Source: Nitrosomonas sp. Is35 (GTDB lineage: Bacteria; Pseudomonadota; Gammaproteobacteria; Burkholderiales; Nitrosomonadaceae). Taken from it: 64,000 bases of DNA. The DNA is taken from contig NZ_JAWJZH010000001.1 in NCBI RefSeq assembly GCF_033063295.1, positions 2,232,001-2,296,000 on the forward strand. Direction: 5' to 3'. The position numbers and the translations under genes were made by a program. The notes below the pieces were generated by a model. The model was not told where the DNA came from, searched no databases, and saw nothing but the letters and a program-made list of their open reading frames with translations. The stretch's first letter is position 1; each line of letters starts with the position of its first letter. Below are positions 8,871 to 18,995 of this stretch, piece after piece.

Positions 8871-10970
8871 TTACTGAAGATTGAGATTTTCGCTCAAGAT
8901 GCGCGGCGTTACAAAAATCAGCAATTCACGTTTATTATCGACTTTAGTGGTATTACGGAAAACGTAGCCCAGTACCGGGATATCGCCCAGCATCGGCACT
9001 TTGTTCACCACTTCGTTTTCAGTGCGATCAAAAATACCGCCAATCACCACCGTTCCACCGTTTTCTACCAGAACCTTGGTCGTGACCTGCTTGGTATTGA
9101 TCGGCGGCGGCAAAAACTGGTTGATTGCAGTACCGATCTTGTCCTGATTGACATTGAGCTCCATGTCGATCTGGCCATTATAGGTAATCAGCGGTTTCAC
9201 TTTTAACCGCAGCGTAGCGTCCATGAAACGGATACTGGTGGCACCGCTGCTGGTCGCCTGTTGATACGGCACCCGGTCCCCTTGTTCGATAATTGCTTCC
9301 ACACCGTGCGCGGTCACAACGCGTGGACTCGCAATAACCCGTCCTTTCTGATCAGTTTCCAGCGCGGACAGTTCCAAATTAATGAGGCGGTTATTGTTAA
9401 TCTTTAACAAACTCAATCCTAGAGCTGCAGGTCCACCTAGCAATCCGGTCGCAGCTGCCGCGGGCAAATTAACATTCAGATTGCTCCCCCCTCCCGCTGA
9501 ACCGCCGCCAGCTAAAGCACTCGAATCGTTCAAATTGCCCGAGATCCCAAGCCCCTGACTTCCCAGATTGGTTGAATTCTGAATCCCGAAACGGGCTCCC
9601 AGATTACGGCTAAATAAGTCTGTTGCTTCCACAATACGGGCTTCGATCATGACTTGTCTTTCAAAAATATCCAGTTTCTGAATACGTTTCTTAATTTCAT
9701 CCAATCTAGCCGGAATATCGGTAACGGTAATCGTATTGCTGATTTCATCCACATTGATCGTGCCGCGTTTGCTGAGCATGCTTTCAAACGACATGGAATT
9801 AACCCTGCGGTGATTCAAGCGGAAAATCTCCGAACGCAGCGGTTCCATATCGGCGATTTGCATCTTCGCTTCCACATCAAGCAATTCCCTGTCCGCCATT
9901 TCCTTTCGCGGTGCGACAAAAATGACGTTGCCGGTCTTACGTTTATCCAGACCTTGCGCCTGCAACACGATGTCGAGCGCATGATCCCACGGAACATCTT
10001 TCAACCGCAGCGTGAGATTGCCCGCAACGGAATCGCTGGCAATGATATTCAGATTGGTAAAATCAGCAATGACTTGCAGAACCGCGCGCACTTCCACGTC
10101 CTGAAAATTAAGCGACAGTCTTTCCCCAGTATATCCGCCGTTGGCCCGCTGCTTCTTTGCAATTTCTTCTTCATCTTCGCTCAATGCGCGGATTTCCAGA
10201 ACAAACCGGGTACCGGTTTGCCGCGCCGAATGTTCCCAGCGCCCGCCGGATTTCACATGCATCCGGACGTTATTACCTTTCTTCGATGCTTCGATGGTTT
10301 GCACGGGAGTGGCAAAATCGACCACGTCGTAGCGTTTTTTCAAGCTACCGGGCAGCAATGTATCGACAAACTCGACGAATACATCATCGCCTTGGGTTTG
10401 CACATCAACACTCGCACCCGACTTTGTCATATCCACTTCAATCCGGCCTTCCCCCTTTGTGCCACGGCGGAAATCGATATCTTGCAAACTGTTCATATGC
10501 TGATTGGGCATTTCTTCCGCAAACCGGATGACGGTGGCGGTTGCCGGGTTCTCTGGTACGCTCACGAGCCGGACAAAAAGAATGTTCTCCTGTGCACGGA
10601 TGTCGTGCCGCATGAGCCTTGCCAGATTCATCACCAGCCGGGTGCGATCCCCAACTTGCACAATATTGACGCTGCGTAAGTCACCCTCGGCAGCTTCTTG
10701 CACATTTCTGCCCAAACCATTGGCGACCTGATGAAAATCGAAATAAATGCGATGCGGGTTATCTAATGCAACTCCCGCCGGGAGAACGGAAAGCGGTTGA
10801 TCTAAGGCAAGTTTGACGATGACCTCGCCATTCAGAAAAGTGGAAATATCGATGGAACGGATACTATTGGGCGGTGTTTCCGCAGTTATCGTTTGTTGCG
10901 CAAAAATTGCCGTCGCAAAACAAATCAACAGTGCTGCTAATACGATGTTGAGACCATATCTTTTCATCAT
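8871..10970 (-). CDS. pilQ: Type IV pilus secretin PilQ
   Basis: PilQ forms the outer-membrane ring through which type IV pili pass. The 699-aa precursor has a signal peptide (hydrophobic core about 9-22, AIFAQQ cleavage region) and AMIN-type peptidoglycan-binding regions at about 35-270. An STN domain follows near 290-360 (LSLNFQDVEVRAVLQ), then an N1 domain near 385-450. The secretin core runs from about 560 to the end, with VPMLGDIPVLGYVFR near 655-670. A glycine- and asparagine-rich stretch at about 470-510 is a likely flexible loop. It is the last gene of pilMNOPQ and starts 28 bases after pilP. Confidence 0.96.
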   Translation of the reverse strand: MMKRYGLNIVLAALLICFATAIFAQQTITAETPPNSIRSIDISTFLNGEVIVKLALDQPLSVLPAGVALDNPHRIYFDFHQVANGLGRNVQEAAEGDLRSVNIVQVGDRTRLVMNLARLMRHDIRAQENILFVRLVSVPENPATATVIRFAEEMPNQHMNSLQDIDFRRGTKGEGRIEVDMTKSGASVDVQTQGDDVFVEFVDTLLPGSLKKRYDVVDFATPVQTIEASKKGNNVRMHVKSGGRWEHSARQTGTRFVLEIRALSEDEEEIAKKQRANGGYTGERLSLNFQDVEVRAVLQVIADFTNLNIIASDSVAGNLTLRLKDVPWDHALDIVLQAQGLDKRKTGNVIFVAPRKEMADRELLDVEAKMQIADMEPLRSEIFRLNHRRVNSMSFESMLSKRGTINVDEISNTITVTDIPARLDEIKKRIQKLDIFERQVMIEARIVEATDLFSRNLGARFGIQNSTNLGSQGLGISGNLNDSSALAGGGSAGGGSNLNVNLPAAAATGLLGGPAALGLSLLKINNNRLINLELSALETDQKGRVIASPRVVTAHGVEAIIEQGDRVPYQQATSSGATSIRFMDATLRLKVKPLITYNGQIDMELNVNQDKIGTAINQFLPPPINTKQVTTKVLVENGGTVVIGGIFDRTENEVVNKVPMLGDIPVLGYVFRNTTKVDNKRELLIFVTPRILSENLNLQ

Positions 10971-10998
10971 TATTGGTAGCTTTAGGGTTGTTTTATTT

Positions 10999-11520
10999 CT
11001 AATTTTTCAGCATGAGTGTACTCGTTTTCTCAGTCCATTCATTCGCTCCATCCTGCACAATCTCCAATAGTTTAACTTCTGATTCCGAAATATGGTTAAT
11101 TTTTCCGAAATTTTGTCCTAAATAATTACCGGCTTTCACGCGGTACAGTGTGCCATCCGGGGATTTAATCAGGGCGAAAATCATATCATGTTGCTGCAAT
11201 GTTCCAACCATCAATAAATTTTCCAGCGGAAAGGATTCCAAAACCTCCTTGCGCCTGGTTAAATCAGGCTGAATTCCACTGGCAACTGCCTGCACTTGAC
11301 CATTTTTACGGGGTACGAAGGGGCTGGGAATGTCGAAAGCTTGATAAGTAAAATATTGATGCGGTTTAATTTCGGGAAGCGGATCGACCTGACCTTTCAA
11401 GCCTTCGCCAGAGCTTTGAATAAAAGCTTCCAGATCGCTATAGTCATTTTGACTGCAAGCAGTCATTGTCACCAAAGCTATTGCAAGTAATACTAACAGG
11501 CATAGGTTTCTTATCATCAT
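10999..11520 (-). CDS. pilP: Type IV pilus assembly lipoprotein PilP
   Basis: PilP is the inner-membrane lipoprotein that links the PilN/PilO complex to the secretin PilQ. The 173-aa protein begins with a lipoprotein signal ending MTAC, with the acylated cysteine at about residue 22. A linker and a small beta-domain follow (about 90-160, with LIKSPDGTLYRVKAGNYLG). Its ATG abuts the pilO stop. Confidence 0.93.
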   Translation of the reverse strand: MMIRNLCLLVLLAIALVTMTACSQNDYSDLEAFIQSSGEGLKGQVDPLPEIKPHQYFTYQAFDIPSPFVPRKNGQVQAVASGIQPDLTRRKEVLESFPLENLLMVGTLQQHDMIFALIKSPDGTLYRVKAGNYLGQNFGKINHISESEVKLLEIVQDGANEWTEKTSTLMLKN

Positions 11521-12135
11521 TCATTTACCCTTAGCTTGCTTGGCTATTTCATCTTCATCCAAATAACGGTAGGTCTTTGCAATCGCATCCAATACCAATT
11601 TTCCATCGGTACCTGGAGCAATCGTAATGTCATTGAGCGTGACAATTCGCGGCAATCGCGCGATATCGCTAGCAAAAGCGCCAATATCATGATAACCGCC
11701 TGTGACCCGGATCGAAACCGGCAGTTCGGCATAAAATGCGTTGATCGTTTCCTTCTCGGCCGGTTTAAATAGTTCAAATTGCAATCCGCGGCCTAAGCCT
11801 GCCTGATTGATATCGACCAGCAACGCTTCCATTTCGGATTTATCCGGCAGTTGCTTCAACATGGCACTCAGCGATTGCTCTATTTCTTCCAGCTGCGCGC
11901 GTAATGCCGGTAAGTTAACCGCGCTTCTTTTTTTAAGAAGATAAGTATTTTTTAATGTTTCTTCCTCAGCTTGGATTTTCTCCAACGTTTCGGTCTGATC
12001 TTGCCACACCAGGAAATGACCGGCTATCACGATGACAACGAATAAAATGACCAGAGCAGCTATTTTAAATGCTACCGGCCAGCTCCCTGCTTGATTGATA
12101 TCAAGCTGACGCAATTCAATAAGCAAATCATTCAT
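11521..12135 (-). CDS. pilO: Type IV pilus inner-membrane protein PilO
   Basis: PilO forms a heterodimer with PilN in the periplasm and aligns the pilus motor with the outer-membrane pore. The 204-aa protein has one N-terminal membrane helix (about 24-44), a coiled coil (about 50-95), and a ferredoxin-like domain carrying the PVSIRVTGGYHDIGAF segment near 140-155. It sits nine bases after pilN and abuts pilP. Confidence 0.94.
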   Translation of the reverse strand: MNDLLIELRQLDINQAGSWPVAFKIAALVILFVVIVIAGHFLVWQDQTETLEKIQAEEETLKNTYLLKKRSAVNLPALRAQLEEIEQSLSAMLKQLPDKSEMEALLVDINQAGLGRGLQFELFKPAEKETINAFYAELPVSIRVTGGYHDIGAFASDIARLPRIVTLNDITIAPGTDGKLVLDAIAKTYRYLDEDEIAKQAKGK

Positions 12136-12144
12136 ACCTTAGCC

Positions 12145-12735
12145 TTACAATTTTCCAGCGGGATTGGCTGGTGAATTCTGCACATCGTCAATCGATGTCC
12201 TTCTGAGCTTGATTCTCATATTGAATTCGTTCTGACGGATGTTATTAACTGTTATCGCCTTAATTTCTACCAGTAGTGGGGATTCCAGCCAGGGCGATGA
12301 TTCAAGATTACGCATCAGCATGGACACCCAGGCATTGGATTGCGCATATCCGATAAGCGTAATAATCTGATCGTTCTGCTTCACACTTTGCAGATACACG
12401 CCATCGGGAAGCAGTCTTACCAGTTGATCCAGCAAGTGCACCACTTCAGAGCGGCTGTTCTGCAAGGTTTCCACCACCAGTTTGCGCGACAGCAGCTCCT
12501 GAGTTTGCGTTTTGATATTTCTGATTTCAGCAATTTCTGTATCCAGTACAGCGATCCGGCTCTGCAAATACTGATTACGGGCATTTTGATTTTCTATTTC
12601 GTCGTCGATCATCGCATAAACACTCCAGACAGCCGCAATCCCCAGAAAACCGGCCACACCGGCCAGAATCGCGATTTGTTGTTGCTGTGCTTTGCGCTTC
12701 AGTTCACGGTGAGGCAGCAGATTGATGCGGATCAT
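12145..12735 (-). CDS. pilN: Type IV pilus inner-membrane protein PilN
   Basis: PilN has a short cytoplasmic N-terminal tail, here starting MIRINLLPHRE, that docks into PilM. The rest of the 196-aa protein is one membrane helix (about 22-42), a coiled coil and a periplasmic domain. The INLLP motif is the hallmark of the family. The start overlaps the pilM stop by four bases (ATGA), so the two partners are translationally coupled. Confidence 0.95.
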   Translation of the reverse strand: MIRINLLPHRELKRKAQQQQIAILAGVAGFLGIAAVWSVYAMIDDEIENQNARNQYLQSRIAVLDTEIAEIRNIKTQTQELLSRKLVVETLQNSRSEVVHLLDQLVRLLPDGVYLQSVKQNDQIITLIGYAQSNAWVSMLMRNLESSPWLESPLLVEIKAITVNNIRQNEFNMRIKLRRTSIDDVQNSPANPAGKL

Positions 12736-13835
12736 GATGGATCAAAGCTCCGCAAAGCCAGACCGCAGGCGATCAAAAGAGAAGGTGCATCTTGGTTTAG
12801 TTGCCGCGAAATGATTCGGCTTGATAATTCCATATTTGCAAAAGGATTCACAACAATCGTACTGACCTGCGTCCGTGCGGCAATGATGGCATCCAATCCG
12901 GGTATGACAGCGCATCCTCCCGCTATAAAAATATAATTTACTTCAGTATATTGCGTTGAAGTGTAAAAGAACTGAATGGCGCGCATCACTTCAATCGCCA
13001 GGGTCTCGCAAAACGGTTGCAAGACTTCCGCTTGGTAATTTCCCGGCAGACTCCCGCCGCGCTTGGCAGCCTCCGATTCTTCCAGTGACAGATTAAATTG
13101 ATTGTGAATTTCCTGTGTCAGTTGATCGCCGCCGAAGTGCTGGTCGCGCGTATAGAGTGATTCATCATTCAATAGCACATTGACCTTCATGACAGTCGCG
13201 CCAATATCAACCAGCGCAATCACTTGATCTTTTCCGCCGCCCGGTAATTGACGCAACGTTAATTCAAATGCTGCCTGTGCCGCATAAGGTTCAACATCCA
13301 CGATCACTGTCTTCATACCGGCTGCAAGCGCGGCAGCCACACGATCCTCTACTTTTTCCTTACGCGAAGCCGCAATCAGGACTTCGACTTCTTCCGGGTT
13401 ATCCGGAACGGATCGGGTTACTTGAAAATCCAGATCCACTTCATCCAGCGGAAAAGGAATGTATTGACTGGCTTCATTCTCTACTTGAAAAACCAGGTCT
13501 TCCTCGCGTTGCCCGGCTGGCACTACAATTTTCTTGGTAATCACATCCGTCGCGGGCAGTGCGAGCGCCACATTCTTTTGCCGCGTTCCCATCCGCTTCC
13601 AGCCGCGCCGCAGGCTTTCGGTCACTGCTTCCATATTGGCAATTCCACCGTCCTGCATGGCGTCAGCCGGCAAGGATTCTATGACATAGCGTTCGATGCG
13701 GTAAGCTTGATTGTCTCTGCCAATCATCGATAACTCAACCATCTTCACGGATGAGGAACTGATGTCCACTCCGATCAATGGTGGCGACTTCAGCTTTAAG
13801 AAGTCTAAATTGATAGCAAAATTTCCCTTGAACAT
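12732..13835 (-). CDS. pilM: Type IV pilus assembly ATPase-fold protein PilM
   Basis: PilM is an actin/FtsA-fold cytoplasmic protein that binds nucleotide and the PilN tail. The 367-aa protein shows the phosphate-1-like GVDISSSSVKMVEL near residues 22-35, a second nucleotide segment ALVDIGATVMKVNVL near 206-220, and the adenosine motif FIAGGCAVIPGL near 303-314. It is the first gene of pilMNOPQ and is divergent from mrcA, the usual arrangement in proteobacteria. Confidence 0.95.
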   Translation of the reverse strand: MFKGNFAINLDFLKLKSPPLIGVDISSSSVKMVELSMIGRDNQAYRIERYVIESLPADAMQDGGIANMEAVTESLRRGWKRMGTRQKNVALALPATDVITKKIVVPAGQREEDLVFQVENEASQYIPFPLDEVDLDFQVTRSVPDNPEEVEVLIAASRKEKVEDRVAAALAAGMKTVIVDVEPYAAQAAFELTLRQLPGGGKDQVIALVDIGATVMKVNVLLNDESLYTRDQHFGGDQLTQEIHNQFNLSLEESEAAKRGGSLPGNYQAEVLQPFCETLAIEVMRAIQFFYTSTQYTEVNYIFIAGGCAVIPGLDAIIAARTQVSTIVVNPFANMELSSRIISRQLNQDAPSLLIACGLALRSFDPS

Positions 13836-13861
13836 TGGCCTGTTAGAAGCGATACTCGCGC

Positions 13862-13867
13862 ATTATA
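13862..13867 (-). promoter_or_regulatory. Possible -10 box for pilM
   Basis: The minus strand reads TATAAT 27 bases upstream of the pilM start. The -35 at 17-base spacing is poor (TATTCA). The hexamer is a full consensus match, but the region is AT-rich and chance occurrence is possible. Confidence 0.35.
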
Positions 13868-14011
13868 AATTACCCTGTTAAAGCTGAATATAGGTAAACT
13901 ACTACCCATTATCAAGATAAATCCAAGTTTATTCAGCAAATTAAAAAGCCGGTGTTGATTCTGACAGAATTCGAAAAATCCTATTCAAAGAAAAACAGTA
14001 GATATACCCCC

Positions 14012-14017
14012 TATAAT
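14012..14017 (+). promoter_or_regulatory. Possible -10 box for mrcA
   Basis: TATAAT occurs 35 bases upstream of the mrcA ATG. No convincing -35 lies 16-18 bases further up. It mirrors the -10 box on the opposite strand, so the 216-base gap between pilM and mrcA may hold two divergent promoters. Confidence 0.35.
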
Positions 14018-14051
14018 TTTGTATTTTAACCGTTTCATCATTTAATTATTC

Positions 14052-16370
14052 ATGTTTGCTCGCTGGTTGTACTATCTTTTTGTCACATTATCCGCATTAG
14101 GTTTGATCGGCGTGCTACTGGCAGGTTTTGCCGGACTGGTCATTTACTCCAATCTGCCATCACTGGATACACTGACGGACTACCGCCCGAAAATACCTTT
14201 ACGCATATACAGTGAAGAAGGTCAGATGATCGGTGAGTTTGGCGCGGAACGGAGAAACGTCGTCAGTATCTCTGAAGTGCCGGAGCATCTGAAACAGGCC
14301 ATTCTTGCGGCGGAAGATGATCGCTTTTACGAACATGGCGGGGTCGATTATTTGGGTGTATTGCGTGCGGCTTATTCCAATTTCTCCGCGGGCAGTGTCC
14401 GCCAAGGCGCCAGTACGATCACCATGCAAGTCGCCCGGAATTTTTTTCTGACCAGGGAAAAGACACTAACCCGGAAACTCAGCGAAGCGCTACTGGCATT
14501 TAAGATTGAACACAGCCTCAGCAAAGACAAAATCCTAGAATTGTATGTGAATCAAATTTACCTCGGGCATCGCAGTTATGGTTTTGCAGCGGCGGCACAT
14601 ACCTACTTCGGTAAGTCATTACAAGAGATCAATATCGTAGAAGCCGCCATGCTGGCCGGATTGCCCAAGGCGCCTTCCAGTTATAACCCGATCAGTAATC
14701 CTAAGCGGGCTAAAAGCCGGCAATTGTACGTATTGGGCCGGCTCCATAAACTCAATTACATTTCCAGTAACGAATTGAGTGAATTGGAAAAACAACCCGT
14801 TCCCGTGAAGAAGCAATCGTCTGCCTTCGCCATGCGTGCCGAGTATGTGGCAGAAATGGTCCGCCAGGTCATCTATGATCGATATCAGGAAGAAACCTAC
14901 GATAAAGGGATCAAGGTCTATACCACGCTGCGGCAGCTGGATCAGGAAGCCGCTTATCAGGCGCTCCGTAAAAATGTGATCGAGTACGACAAACGCCGCG
15001 GTTATCGCGGTCCAGAGGCTTATATCGATCTGATGAAATATGGCGGTAATCAAGAAAAAACACTGGACGATGCGCTGGATGAAATCAACGATAGCGATGA
15101 TATTTATGCCGCTGTTGTCATAGCGGCTAAACCGAATTCTGTCCAGGCTTATAAAAAGGGTGGAGAGTTCATTGAAATCACCGGCGATGGACTAAAATTC
15201 GCACAGAAATTTTTGGCGGAGAAAAAAGATCCCGGTAAAAAATACATTACCCCCGGTGCATTAATCCGTGTGCAAAAAAATCAGAAGAATGTCTGGCATA
15301 TCGTTCAACTACCGGAAATAGAAGCGGCGCTTGTTTCTATCGACCCTAATGATGGCGCTATCCGTGCATTGATCGGTGGATTTGATTTCTATAAAAACCA
15401 ATTCAATCATGTCACACAGGCATGGCGGCAGCCGGGCTCCAGTTTCAAACCTTTCATTTATTCGGCTGCACTGGAGAAAGGTTTCACGCCAGCCACCATT
15501 ATCAACGATGCCCCGCTCTCGTTCAGCGCAGCCCAGACTGGCAGTCAGCTATGGGAACCGAAAAATTTCGATGGAAAATTTGAAGGGCCGATGCGCATGC
15601 GCACCGCGTTAACCAAATCAAAGAATCTTGTGTCGATCCGGATCTTGCAGGCGATCGGCATACAGTACGCACAAGATTACATTACGCGATTCGGTTTCGA
15701 TGCCAGCCGTCATCCGCCCTACTTACCGATGGCACTCGGTTCGGGTTCCGTCACACCGATGCAAATGGCCGCCGGATATGCAGTTTTTGCCAATGGCGGT
15801 TTTCGCATTGCACCTTATTTCATCAAGAAAATCGAAGATGAAAAAGGCAACACCATCGAACAATTCCAACCTGTCTCGGTCACCAATGGCGCAAAACGTG
15901 TGATCGATCCGCGTAATGCCTTTCTCATGACCAGCATGATGCAAGATGTTGTGAGTCAGGGTACGGCAGTCAAAGCCAAACAACTGGGACGCACCGATCT
16001 CGCGGGAAAAACTGGTACGACCAGTAATTTTATCGACGCTTGGTTTTGCGGTTTTCAAAAAGACCTGGTAACCATTGCCTGGACTGGATATGACGAGCCT
16101 AAATCGATGGGAAACAATGAAACCGGCGGGCGCGTCGCATTACCGATTTGGATGGATTACATGGGGCCTGTGTTGAAAGGCGTCGCCATGGCAGAATACA
16201 AACCGCCCAATGGCGTCGTTGCCGCGAGAATTAATTCAGCCACCGGATTCAGGGAATCCGGCGGAGATATGACCGAGTATTTCCTTAGTGAACAGCTCCC
16301 GCCGCTGAATGAAAATCCGGTTGAATATACACCGAAAGTTACCCGGGATTTACAAGATCAGCTGTTCTAA
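14052..16370 (+). CDS. mrcA: Bifunctional penicillin-binding protein 1A
   Basis: This class A penicillin-binding protein polymerises and crosslinks peptidoglycan in the periplasm while anchored by an N-terminal membrane helix (about 8-33). The glycosyltransferase family 51 domain shows EDDRFYEHGG with the catalytic glutamate at residue 88, then RQGASTITMQVARN and KILELYVNQIYLG. The transpeptidase domain carries the active serine in SSFK near residue 462, SKN in TKSKNLVS, and KTGT near 654. At 772 residues it is slightly short of the largest PBP1a proteins but complete. Confidence 0.96.
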   Translation: MFARWLYYLFVTLSALGLIGVLLAGFAGLVIYSNLPSLDTLTDYRPKIPLRIYSEEGQMIGEFGAERRNVVSISEVPEHLKQAILAAEDDRFYEHGGVDYLGVLRAAYSNFSAGSVRQGASTITMQVARNFFLTREKTLTRKLSEALLAFKIEHSLSKDKILELYVNQIYLGHRSYGFAAAAHTYFGKSLQEINIVEAAMLAGLPKAPSSYNPISNPKRAKSRQLYVLGRLHKLNYISSNELSELEKQPVPVKKQSSAFAMRAEYVAEMVRQVIYDRYQEETYDKGIKVYTTLRQLDQEAAYQALRKNVIEYDKRRGYRGPEAYIDLMKYGGNQEKTLDDALDEINDSDDIYAAVVIAAKPNSVQAYKKGGEFIEITGDGLKFAQKFLAEKKDPGKKYITPGALIRVQKNQKNVWHIVQLPEIEAALVSIDPNDGAIRALIGGFDFYKNQFNHVTQAWRQPGSSFKPFIYSAALEKGFTPATIINDAPLSFSAAQTGSQLWEPKNFDGKFEGPMRMRTALTKSKNLVSIRILQAIGIQYAQDYITRFGFDASRHPPYLPMALGSGSVTPMQMAAGYAVFANGGFRIAPYFIKKIEDEKGNTIEQFQPVSVTNGAKRVIDPRNAFLMTSMMQDVVSQGTAVKAKQLGRTDLAGKTGTTSNFIDAWFCGFQKDLVTIAWTGYDEPKSMGNNETGGRVALPIWMDYMGPVLKGVAMAEYKPPNGVVAARINSATGFRESGGDMTEYFLSEQLPPLNENPVEYTPKVTRDLQDQLF

Positions 16371-16394
16371 CTTTATACTCTATTATTTTATCGC

Positions 16395-17411
<1,017 letters not shown>

Positions 17412-17469
17412 TTAGGAAAAATAATACGATAAAAAATAATTCTATTAATTTGAGGAACTAATCGAGTCG

Positions 17470-17593
17470 ATAAGGTCTCTTAGCAAAGGACATTTTGATC
17501 GTCCCCCTGTCTTTCCTCCCTGAGACAGGGCCTTAGTGTGATATTAAGGCGATTCCCCCCGGTTTTACTCCCCTTTAGCCGGGGGCTTTTTTT
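17470..17593 (+). ncRNA. Candidate structured small RNA ending in an intrinsic terminator
   Basis: Three hairpins follow one another on the plus strand. The first is CCCTGTCT (17505-17512) with AGACAGGG (17523-17530) around a loop containing CCTCCC. The second is CCTTA (17531-17535) with TAAGG (17545-17549). The third is CCCCCGG (17556-17562) with CCGGGGG (17579-17585), whose loop contains CTCCCC and which runs directly into seven T residues. Both flanking genes, hemB and engB, are on the minus strand, and mrcA ended over a kilobase upstream, so this terminator belongs to no visible plus-strand gene. C-rich loops able to pair with Shine-Dalgarno sequences are known in several regulatory RNA families. 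The 5' end is a guess: no strong promoter was found. Confidence 0.5.
17556..17593 (+). terminator. Rho-independent terminator, plus strand
   Basis: A perfect seven-pair GC stem (CCCCCGG/CCGGGGG) with an 16-base loop is followed by C and TTTTTTT. The T-run is only on the plus-strand side; read on the minus strand the hairpin is followed by GAATCG, so it would not end the engB transcript efficiently. Confidence 0.85.
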
Positions 17594-17620
17594 ACAGTTT
17601 GAATCGCTCAGCACTAAATT

Positions 17621-18217
17621 CTAATCAGCATTTAGCCAAGAATTAATGACGGAAGTAGCATCCTCGATCCCGCTACGAGTTAAGCTAGAAAATAACTGCA
17701 CGCTACAGCCCGGATAGGACTCATGTAAGTATTGCTTAGCATGTTGTAATGTCATATTTGCTTGTTGTTTACTCAATTTATCGGCTTTCGTCAATAAGAT
17801 ATGGACTGTCTTTCCTGTCGGTATAAACCAATCCAGCATCTGAATATCCAGCGCTTTGAATGGATGCCGGATATCCATAATCAATACTAAGCCTTTAAGT
17901 GACTCGCGCGTCTGTAAATATCGACTTAGTAACTCCTCCCAATGCTTGCGGATGTTATCCGGAACTTTCGCATATCCATATCCGGGTAAATCAACGAGAA
18001 ACTGATTCTCATCCAGTCGAAAAAAATTAATATGCTGTGTGCGCCCTGGTGTTTTACTCACAAAAGCCAGTCGGTTTTTGTTGGCCAAAGTATTTATAGC
18101 ACTTGATTTACCAGCATTAGATCTTCCAGCAAAGGCAATCTCAACTCCAGTATGCTGTGGTAATGCATGCATATCATTGATGGAGGTATAAAAGGTCGCT
18201 TTCTGGAATAAGTGCAT
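17621..18217 (-). CDS. engB: Ribosome biogenesis GTP-binding protein EngB (YsxC/YihA)
   Basis: EngB is a small essential GTPase that helps assemble the 50S subunit. The 198-aa protein has G1 GRSNAGKSS (about residues 32-40), the G2 region KTPGRTQ (about 55-61), G3 DLPGYGYAK (about 75-83), G4 TKADK (about 142-146) and a G5-like SSL. Length and motif spacing are normal. It is the last gene of a minus-strand run after coaX, seven bases upstream. Confidence 0.95.
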   Translation of the reverse strand: MHLFQKATFYTSINDMHALPQHTGVEIAFAGRSNAGKSSAINTLANKNRLAFVSKTPGRTQHINFFRLDENQFLVDLPGYGYAKVPDNIRKHWEELLSRYLQTRESLKGLVLIMDIRHPFKALDIQMLDWFIPTGKTVHILLTKADKLSKQQANMTLQHAKQYLHESYPGCSVQLFSSLTRSGIEDATSVINSWLNAD

Positions 18218-18223
18218 GATATT

Positions 18224-18988
18224 TTAAGAACTGTACAGCTCTCTTCTTTTCAATTCATCCTTAGCAATCACTAACAATCCTTCTAAAACTAAATTGTCAA
18301 TTATCTTAGTAGGATACTTAATGAAAGAGCTTAGCAAAAATGCGTTTCCACCACTGATGATGCAGCTTATAGTTGAACGCGTGGGTTGAGTAGATAAAAT
18401 ATCATACATACGATCAATAGCACCTACCAAGCTCTGTATTATGCCACTATGAATCGCATTTTGCGTATTAACGGGAAAATTTTGGTAGACACCCGATTTA
18501 TTAGGTTTCAATTGAGTACCAGAATAAAGGCTATTAAGCATCAAACCAAAACCAGGTAAAATAACGCCCCCCAGGAATTTTCCGCTATCAGACAGTGTAT
18601 CGATAGTTAACGCAGTACCAGCGTTAATAACTAAACAGGCCTTGTGTTCTATATTCCAAGCAGCAATTAAAGCTGCCCAACGATCACTACCCAGTTGCTT
18701 TGGATCTGAATAGCAATTTAAAACACCACATTGATAGGATTGCGAATGGTGCCATATTGGTTGTATGGACCAGCGTGAAATGGACTTATAAATTTCATTT
18801 TTTGTTTCATCTCGTGCCACGTGTGAAATAATAATTAAATTCGGTTCAGATAAAACACTAAATTCTTTTTTTAACTCAAAAATATCATCATACGAAACAG
18901 TATTTTGAGATAACCAATTATTTTTATCAAACAATCCCCATTTTACACAGGAGTTGCCAGAATCAATGATTAGTAAAGTGGGATTCAT
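18224..18988 (-). CDS. coaX: Type III pantothenate kinase
   Basis: CoaX phosphorylates pantothenate, the first step to coenzyme A. The 254-aa ASKHA-fold protein shows the phosphate loop LIIDSGNSCVKWGLF (about 5-19), the GSDRWAALIAA motif (about 99-109) and INAGTALTIDTL (about 119-130). Neighbouring birA and coaX are often adjacent in betaproteobacteria. The gene is AT-rich like birA and the ribosomal block and unlike hemB. Confidence 0.93.
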   Translation of the reverse strand: MNPTLLIIDSGNSCVKWGLFDKNNWLSQNTVSYDDIFELKKEFSVLSEPNLIIISHVARDETKNEIYKSISRWSIQPIWHHSQSYQCGVLNCYSDPKQLGSDRWAALIAAWNIEHKACLVINAGTALTIDTLSDSGKFLGGVILPGFGLMLNSLYSGTQLKPNKSGVYQNFPVNTQNAIHSGIIQSLVGAIDRMYDILSTQPTRSTISCIISGGNAFLLSSFIKYPTKIIDNLVLEGLLVIAKDELKRRELYSS

Positions 18989-18995
18989 TGGTCGC

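Noticed and set aside
9654..10679. 341-codon open frame on the plus strand
   Set aside because: Antisense to pilQ and not protein-like; pilQ has full secretin features.
17458..17493. Minus-strand 11-codon leader peptide (MSFAKRPYRLD) ahead of hemB
   Set aside because: It starts with the same residues as HemB but has no convincing ribosome site or attenuator structure on that strand; chance is likely.
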